Part shown: positions 58,778 to 64,000 of the stretch, one piece after another
How the letters are laid out: each line of letters begins with the position of its first letter
Position numbering within the stretch: position 1 is the stretch's first letter
Assembly: GCA_963691655.1 (NCBI GenBank)
Contig: OY829326.1
Location: 100,067,340-100,131,339 of the forward strand
DNA length: 64,000 nucleotides
Direction of reading: 5' to 3'
Source: Toxonevra muliebris
Taxonomy: Eukaryota; Arthropoda; Insecta; Diptera; Pallopteridae
The notes under the pieces: generated by a model
The model's input: only the letters and a program-made list of their open reading frames with translations
Databases searched by the model: none
What the model was told of the DNA's origin: nothing
Position numbers and translations under genes: made by a program

Positions 58778-59866
58778 CAAGGCCGTATTTAGGGGGGAGG
58801 TTTTGGGGGTTCTGACCCCCCCGAAATGTGGAAACTTTATTCTAATTCTTGAGATAAATTGCCAATGGATTGAAATAAAATCAAAATAAAATCTATTTAA
58901 AGATATTTTTTATTTCCATCGGTTTTTTTTCTAAAAAGTCTAATATAAAAAATAAATTTGAAATCTTAGTTACACTATGCGAACAAATCCGATTTGTTTT
59001 CTTCGACATGAGGTTTGACTACGGATTCAAAAAGAGAAGGTGGTACTGAGCACTCCTGCATTCATAGTTTTTCTAGATCAGTAACTGTTTTTGATTTAAG
59101 GTTTCGTCCTGAATCAGTTTGAAAAGTTTAAAAATTAATAAAAAATAGAAAATATTATCGGATCCTTGTAAAATTAGACTTGTTTGAACCCCATTTTTTT
59201 TCCTAAAACGTGACCTCATGGGAAGCTTTTGACCTCAGATTCGTGATCAACATGAAAAATTCTTTCGCAAAAACTAGGAACCATCTTATTAGCAAAACCC
59301 ATGCAGTTTTAGGAGACAATCTTAAAATGTAATTTATTTTTAACCCATTATTGCTCAGAGCACCACGACTAGAAAGATGTCTTTCAATGCTGTGACTTCA
59401 CGAATTCAGGGAATATAAGCCAACCTCATCTGAGTTCCTTATCATTGATAATGGTCTGAATTCCCAATGATGATCATTTGAATAATTTTTTTGAGGTTGA
59501 GTACACCATCAGTAGTGGGAAGTCAATGAGTTAACGAAATTATGTCCTTCACGATAAAAAAAATTAATTAGAATTCACATTGAATAATATTTATTTGAAA
59601 AAATTTAATTTGATCATTCTGTAAATTTTTTTGTCACTTATGGCCATTTTTTTGAGGTTAAGATTAAAAAAAATTGGAACATTTTTCCTAAAGTTTTAAG
59701 ATATTTATCTACTTTTGTCCCTTGTCTGATAGGGTCCATCAAATGTATCATCGATTTAATTTATTGTATTTAAAAATCAGTTTGATAAAAATTATTTATA
59801 ATTATTTTCTTCGAATGAAAATCCCGCCCCCTACCCCCCCGAAAAAAATTTCTGGCTACGGCCCTG
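58778..59866 (-). mobile_element. hAT family Y, copy 2
   Basis: The left end CAAGGCCGTATTTAG and the right end, read inward, CAGGGCCGTAGCCAG mirror copy 1 at 43037. The 8-bp duplication GTAAGTAT flanks both sides (58770-58777 and 59867-59874). It is 1089 bp, about 126 bp longer than copy 1 and in the opposite orientation. Non-coding. Copies 1 and 2 remain closely similar over long stretches (e.g. GATGATACATTTGATGGACC). Confidence 0.9.
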
Positions 59867-60614
59867 GTAAGTATATATAGTCATAAAGTAAGTATGTATA
59901 ATCGTTAAATGTTTAAAAATTCAAAAATTGCAATTCAATTTAAGTTTATAAATATATACATATATATAGTTTTTAATAAATGAAACCGCATGAATTTTTT
60001 GTATTACTTCAACTAAAAATTCTATAAAATAAATAATCATGTAATTTTTTTTCTTGCATTTTTTTGTTTGTGAAAAAAGCATTGCAGGTGTTTTTGTTTT
60101 ATTTTACACATAAATATTAAAACAATAACAATTACAAAAAACCAAAAACAATTTATATTAAATATTTTCGAACTTAGAATTGGAGACATACAAATATTTA
60201 CGCACATAGCTGGTTTTATGTGGTTTGCATAAAGCAAGTGTCGCCCGACCAAACATTTACATATTGCATTTGTATATATGTTATAGTGTGTTCACACGAT
60301 AGCTAAAAATTCAATTTTGGAGCCTAAAATTCAATTTTCCAAAAAGTCGTTCACAATGCATTTGAATTTTCATCTGTAAGTTTATGTTTAAAAAACCTAA
60401 AAGTACACTAATCAGATATACACATCCATATTTTAATAATGCAAAACTTGCAAACAAATAGAAAAGGATGTTCAAAATTTTTAGAATCAGAACCGGCGAA
60501 AATGTTTTAGTTTTTTTGAAATACTCCCGTTCTTATGTCTTTAAAATATTTTAATAAAAGGTGCCCCAAAAATAATTACCCTTTTTAATTTAGCTAATAA
60601 TTTTTTCTAAACGA
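59867..60614. other. Intergenic, no gene recognised
   Basis: Contains TGTTCACACGATAGC followed by two copies of AAAATTCAATTTT at 60306-60345, which look like a transposon end without a partner in the window. No gene. Confidence 0.4.
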
Positions 60615-61383
60615 CCATTCCAAAGTAACGGAGAGGACAAGGGGATTCTTATAATGATATTGATTTCATACAAGGAAATGATATTTTCTAGGGGGCTTTT
60701 AAGGGTTCGATAACAAGTTCTTACCACCAAAGTTTCGTTAAAAAAGTAATGAGTCCCTCTAGGTTATACTAAGTTATACATCATCAAAGTGGGTAACAGA
60801 GAGGACGCGTGCGATATGGGAAATTTTTTTTTCAATTTTAAGTCCCAAATTCTGCGAATGTCAGCGAGCTGTAGAGTCGAATTTTTTTAGACGATTCATG
60901 GACCTTTGTAACTTACGAAAATCCTAATGGTTTCATTGAAAAATAATTACATAATGAGAGAAAAAACATGGGAAAAGTAACGGAGAGAACAGCCAATAGT
61001 AACGGAGAGGACAAGTACGATCGCTCTCTTACATTTATATGTTATATGGAGAATCGGCTGAGCAAATGTTTAATATCTGAAAATTGTAAATGTTTCTAAG
61101 TAATTACATAAGTAAATAAAATTAATGGATATTTATTTAAAGCAAAGTAAATTCATATGAAGTATACCAGTTCGGTACACATCCAACTGCATTTTTAATG
61201 CATACATCACCAATGAACAGGTATTTAAACTAAAGGGAAAAATTTAAGATGACTCAGTTACTGACAGCATTGAGCGTACAGTAATTTAAGACATTTACAA
61301 CTTTTATGAAAATTAAATTTGAAACTAAAAAATTAAAATTAAAGTGATGTAAATAATAACTCAATAATATCCAACGGCTATGG

Positions 61384-61693
61384 GAATAGTATCAGTGAGC
61401 CATTCATCACTAACGCAGGAGTCCAACAAGGATGCCCACTTTCACTCCTTCCCTTTGAAATATTGCTTGACGAAGTTATGGCAACCGTATGCTCTCAAAA
61501 GAGGGGCATAACATGGAGTCCCACACATCAACTCGATGATTTGGATTTTGCAGACGATATATATCTGTTCTTGCACAAGCTCAGCGATATGCAAGCGAAT
61601 ACTGATAATATAATCAGAGCATTACGCAACGTGGGCCTCGAGATAAACATCAAGAAGACCAAAGTCATGCGAATTAACAACATCAGCGACTAA
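61384..61693 (+). pseudogene. Non-LTR reverse transcriptase fragment
   Basis: Encodes the core of an RT: GVQQGCPLSLLPFEILLDEV, HQLDDLDFADDIYLF (catalytic FADD intact), SDMQANTDNII, GLEINIKKTKVMRINN. The frame from about 61384 to the stop at 61691-61693 has no interruption, but nothing on either side extends the protein. It is distinct in sequence from the three other LINE types here. Clade uncertain (RTE- or I-like by motif style). Confidence 0.75.
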
Positions 61694-61750
61694 AAAACCC
61701 TTAGAGACGTTCAATATATCTAGAACTAAAAAATAAAAACACAACATGAT

Positions 61751-61895
61751 GTGTTCCTATAATTCGTTAAAACTAAAAGAGGAACTTCTATTTTTAAAGG
61801 CAGAGATTTACTACAAGGCTGAGGCCGCAAGTACCAAAGCTCTGCCTTTAAAAATAGAAGTTCCTCTTTTAGTTTTAAACGAATTATAGGAACAC
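61751..61895. repeat. Long near-perfect hairpin, 55-bp arms
   Basis: Left arm 61751-61805 and right arm 61840-61895 are inverted copies that differ by a single base insertion. They begin GTGTTCCTATAATTCGTT and end TTTAAAGGCAGAG. The loop is 34 bases. The near identity implies a recent origin or conversion between arms. It could be a small MITE or a snap-back structure. Confidence 0.9.
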
Positions 61896-61950
61896 AACAC
61901 AATGACAAAACGTGAAAATGGCTGCACAAAACAAAGTCAGATGGAAATGC

Positions 61951-62217
61951 CTAGCCACGCGCATACTCCGAGTCGTTCGCACCCCTCAAAACCTCTTCTT
62001 CTATAAAAACATTTTCATTTCTCTTATCGCAAGTCAAAGAACCGCCTACGTTTTGCTGATTTGAAGATACAGCCTGAATTCTGTGTTTCTTTGAATTTGA
62101 AGCCTCAGACGCAAAACTGTAGTACTTGTCTAATTTCCGAAAAGAATGAAATGGTGCGAGGCCGATTTTTCTACTCTCGTGAACCCACTCGATTTTCATG
62201 CATCTTTCAAATCGCAA
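61951..62217 (-). other. Unrecognised open frame of 88 codons
   Basis: Composition is protein-like and charged (SFRKLDKYYSFASEASNSKK, KRNENVFIEEEVLRGANDSE). It lies inside the region with the repeated GTAACGGAGAGGACA motif, so it may be a remnant of that element's protein. I do not recognise it, and it lacks splice evidence. Confidence 0.3.
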
Positions 62218-62784
62218 ATTTTAAACAAAAATAATATTTGTTTTGTGGCAGCGTTTCAACGCTGCGTGAACATTAAGATTTTCGGACCTCACTTTCGTCC
62301 ATATCACCATCAACCGCACCCTTACTGTGTCAAGCAGCAAAAGTGTTCCATTCGATGTATGAAAAACCCAAATCTTCATCACGATTACACAAATTCGAAA
62401 TTCTAAACTTGCCTAGGTTATAATGCAGTATGATTTTTTGTCCTCTCCGTTACCCAGTTTTTACCACTTACGTTGATTATAAAAGTCGGAAAAACTTACA
62501 CAACGACAATGGCTTTAAGTTAGCTTTGTACTCAAAACAATGTGGCTGAGAAAATTCGCGCATGCCATTTATAACAAAATTTCTTATTTTTTGGAAACGG
62601 AGAGGACACTGAATTTACAATTATTTAAATCTTTATTGCAACACTATTAAAACATAATCTCACTATACAATCATCTGTTACTATTTTCACGAACTACGCT
62701 TATCAAAACACTGAAAAATGCTCTTCTACGAAACATTAATTAATGAGTTATTTTGGTTGCTCGTAAAAATTACGGATACTAATA

Positions 62785-63045
62785 GATTGAAATGAAAAGC
62801 AAACCAAAATTTAGACCAGAAATCAGATCAAACGCTGGAAAGCAAGTCAAAATTTAGACCAAACAAGGATTAAAACTCAAACCAAATTCAGATTAAAATT
62901 CAAACTAAAATAAAACAAAATTGTGACTTACATTCAAACCAGAATTCAGATCAAAAATGGGCAAAAACGGAAAAGATAAACCAATATGAAACTAAAATTC
63001 AGTACAAAATTCAATCCAAAAACTAGACCAATATCAAGCTTTCTA
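62785..63045 (+). repeat. Degenerate CCAAAATTCAGA-type array C
   Basis: Same short vocabulary as arrays A and B on the plus strand (AACCAAAATTTAGACCAGAA, CAAACCAAATTCAGATTAAA). About 260 bp. Confidence 0.7.
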
Positions 63046-63360
63046 AAAGTAAAACATTCATAAGCTGGCGTTGAAATTGTAGATTTAATGTAGCCTGAAT
63101 GTATTTAATAACCTGTTGCACTGTAACGTGCATCTTATTAGCACGCCCAACATGGCTAATCAGAATTGATTTAAATATCCGATCCCATTTTAATACTTAT
63201 ATTAAATTATTATTTTTACAAAAATATATAATATAAAATAAGATTTTAAGTCCTGAAGTTTTTCGTTTGTTGAAAGTACATGATTTTCACTGCTGATGGT
63301 TTTTTTTTTTGAAAAAGTCTAAATATTTTTGATTTCTCAAAAATTACTGTTTACTATAAA

Positions 63361-63409
63361 ATTGGGCTTCAGCTCCTATAGCCCCCTCCCCCCTCTGGAT
63401 ACGCTACTG
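63361..63409 (+). repeat. Solo hAT-like terminus
   Basis: Read inward from 63409, the sequence is CAGTAGCGTATCCAGAGGGG, followed by a G-rich block. This is the same style as hAT family Y ends. The opposite end was not found. Confidence 0.45.
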
Positions 63410-63608
63410 CCTACACACTCTCTGATGTGGGTATGTTAAGATCAGGAAACGATAAGGTAATCCTCAATATTTGTTGCGGCAAGTATAAAATGCATTGTAA
63501 CTAAAGGAAAGGGCAAGTTGATTTAAACGTGTTCGTATGTCGGCCCCTTAATTTTTTCCCACATTTTGTTCCTCTGTTTGTCTGTCAATAATAACTTGGA
63601 CTATCAAA

Positions 63609-63725
63609 CTAAATTTCTTTGCTTTCGATGGCGACAATGTAGTTATGGAAGCTCCAATTTTTCTCAAATTCGGCTGCAGTCACCTTCCACTCTTGCGCAT
63701 TTTGTGGGGTCTGAAATATAAAGCC
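63609..63725 (-). pseudogene. Harbinger-like nuclease fragment
   Basis: The minus-strand frame reads FQTPQNAQEWKVTAAEFEKN then WSFHNYIVAIESKEI and stops. This parallels the family block P...EW..IA..F...WNFP.C.GAIDGKH around the first catalytic Asp. Here the Asp position is Glu (AIES for AIDG) and a stop follows directly. Only this short block is recognisable, so it is a truncated relic. The opposite-strand Harbinger fragment at 7.7 kb covers an earlier part of such a protein. Confidence 0.4.
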
Positions 63726-64000
63726 ATGAACTCGGCATAGTTGGGTCGGCCCACGTATTCGAGCGGTATAAATATTGGACAGCAAAAGTATACACATCTA
63801 TCTACTATCCAAACAAATTACAACTTAACGCCAATTTCACAGCCGCAAAGCTCGACATCATGAATTGATTTGCATATATTTTCACCACAATCATCTTTAT
63901 CGTTGGTGCAATATGCAAACGATGAATCATCATCCTCATTATTTGTAATGGAATCATAAAATAACCAAATTCATCTCAACAGTTTTTGACAAACACAAAT
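63726..64000. other. Window end, no gene recognised
   Basis: A minus-strand stretch around 63835-63960 reads as an acidic, Cys-containing peptide (NEDDDSSFAYCTNDKDDC). It may be more of the same Harbinger-like relic, but no motif supports it. Confidence 0.3.

Larger units (their letters stand above)
60615..62610. repeat. Region with repeated GTAACGGAGAGGACA motif
   Basis: The motif occurs near 60625, 60790 (one or two changes), 60978 and 60998 on the plus strand, near 62440 on the minus strand, and near 62592 on the plus strand (AAACGGAGAGGACAC). Subterminal repeats of this sort are usual for DNA transposons, so the 2-kb region may be one element with an RT fragment and hairpin inside. Its ends could not be defined. 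Confidence 0.5.

Overview
This is AT-rich nuclear DNA from an insect, most likely a higher (brachyceran) fly. The evidence is the mix of mobile elements: Tc1/mariner transposases of the DD34D, DD34E and DD37E types, several hAT elements with 8-bp target duplications, and RNase H-bearing, CR1-like and RTE-like non-LTR retrotransposons. Short GT/CA microsatellites and CAA/CAG-rich stretches also fit. Species cannot be settled from sequence alone. There is no bacterial gene organisation, no operon, no rRNA, no canonical tRNA and no CRISPR array.

Almost all recognisable coding sequence is transposon-derived and broken. The one stretch that looks like host gene is a set of four short plus-strand exons at 10928-11044, 11260-11458, 18788-18894 and 19090-19139. 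They have plausible splice signals and agree in reading phase across all three introns. I do not recognise the protein. The 7.3-kb intron between the second and third exon is packed with elements: a MITE-like unit, two solo transposon ends, and one hAT nested in another. The outer hAT inserted exactly on the acceptor site of the third exon.

Layout: 2.2-3.5 kb, decayed ITmD37E-like element; 5.1-6.4 kb, degenerate array with a short GC-rich island; 7.25-10.74 kb, PIF/Harbinger-like element carrying a microsatellite and a LINE tail; 10.9-19.1 kb, candidate host exons and nested hATs; 19.2-21.9 kb, SINE-like unit and RNase H-type LINE; 22.4-24.2 kb, TA-flanked element with repeated 15-bp sites; 25.8-27.6 kb, TTCATTTT-type array; 30.1-31.4 kb, dispersed repeat family; 31.45-32.86 kb, second RNase H-type LINE on the minus strand; 34.4-36.0 kb, long-TIR MITE and a full-length ITmD37E element; 37.8-39.5 kb, two fold-back units and a hAT MITE; 40.1-40.9 kb, second degenerate array; 43.0-44.0 and 58.8-59.9 kb, two copies of one hAT family in opposite orientation; 50.9-53.0 kb, Tc1-like element with a fold-back arm; 53.7-54.6 kb, mariner; 55.2-58.0 kb, RTE-like fossil followed by a CR1-like LINE; 60.6-62.6 kb, region with a repeated 15-bp motif, a long hairpin and an RT fragment; 62.8-63.7 kb, third degenerate array, solo hAT end and Harbinger-like fragment. 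The genes do not form a pathway. The window reads as an intron-rich or intergenic region with several layers of transposon insertion.
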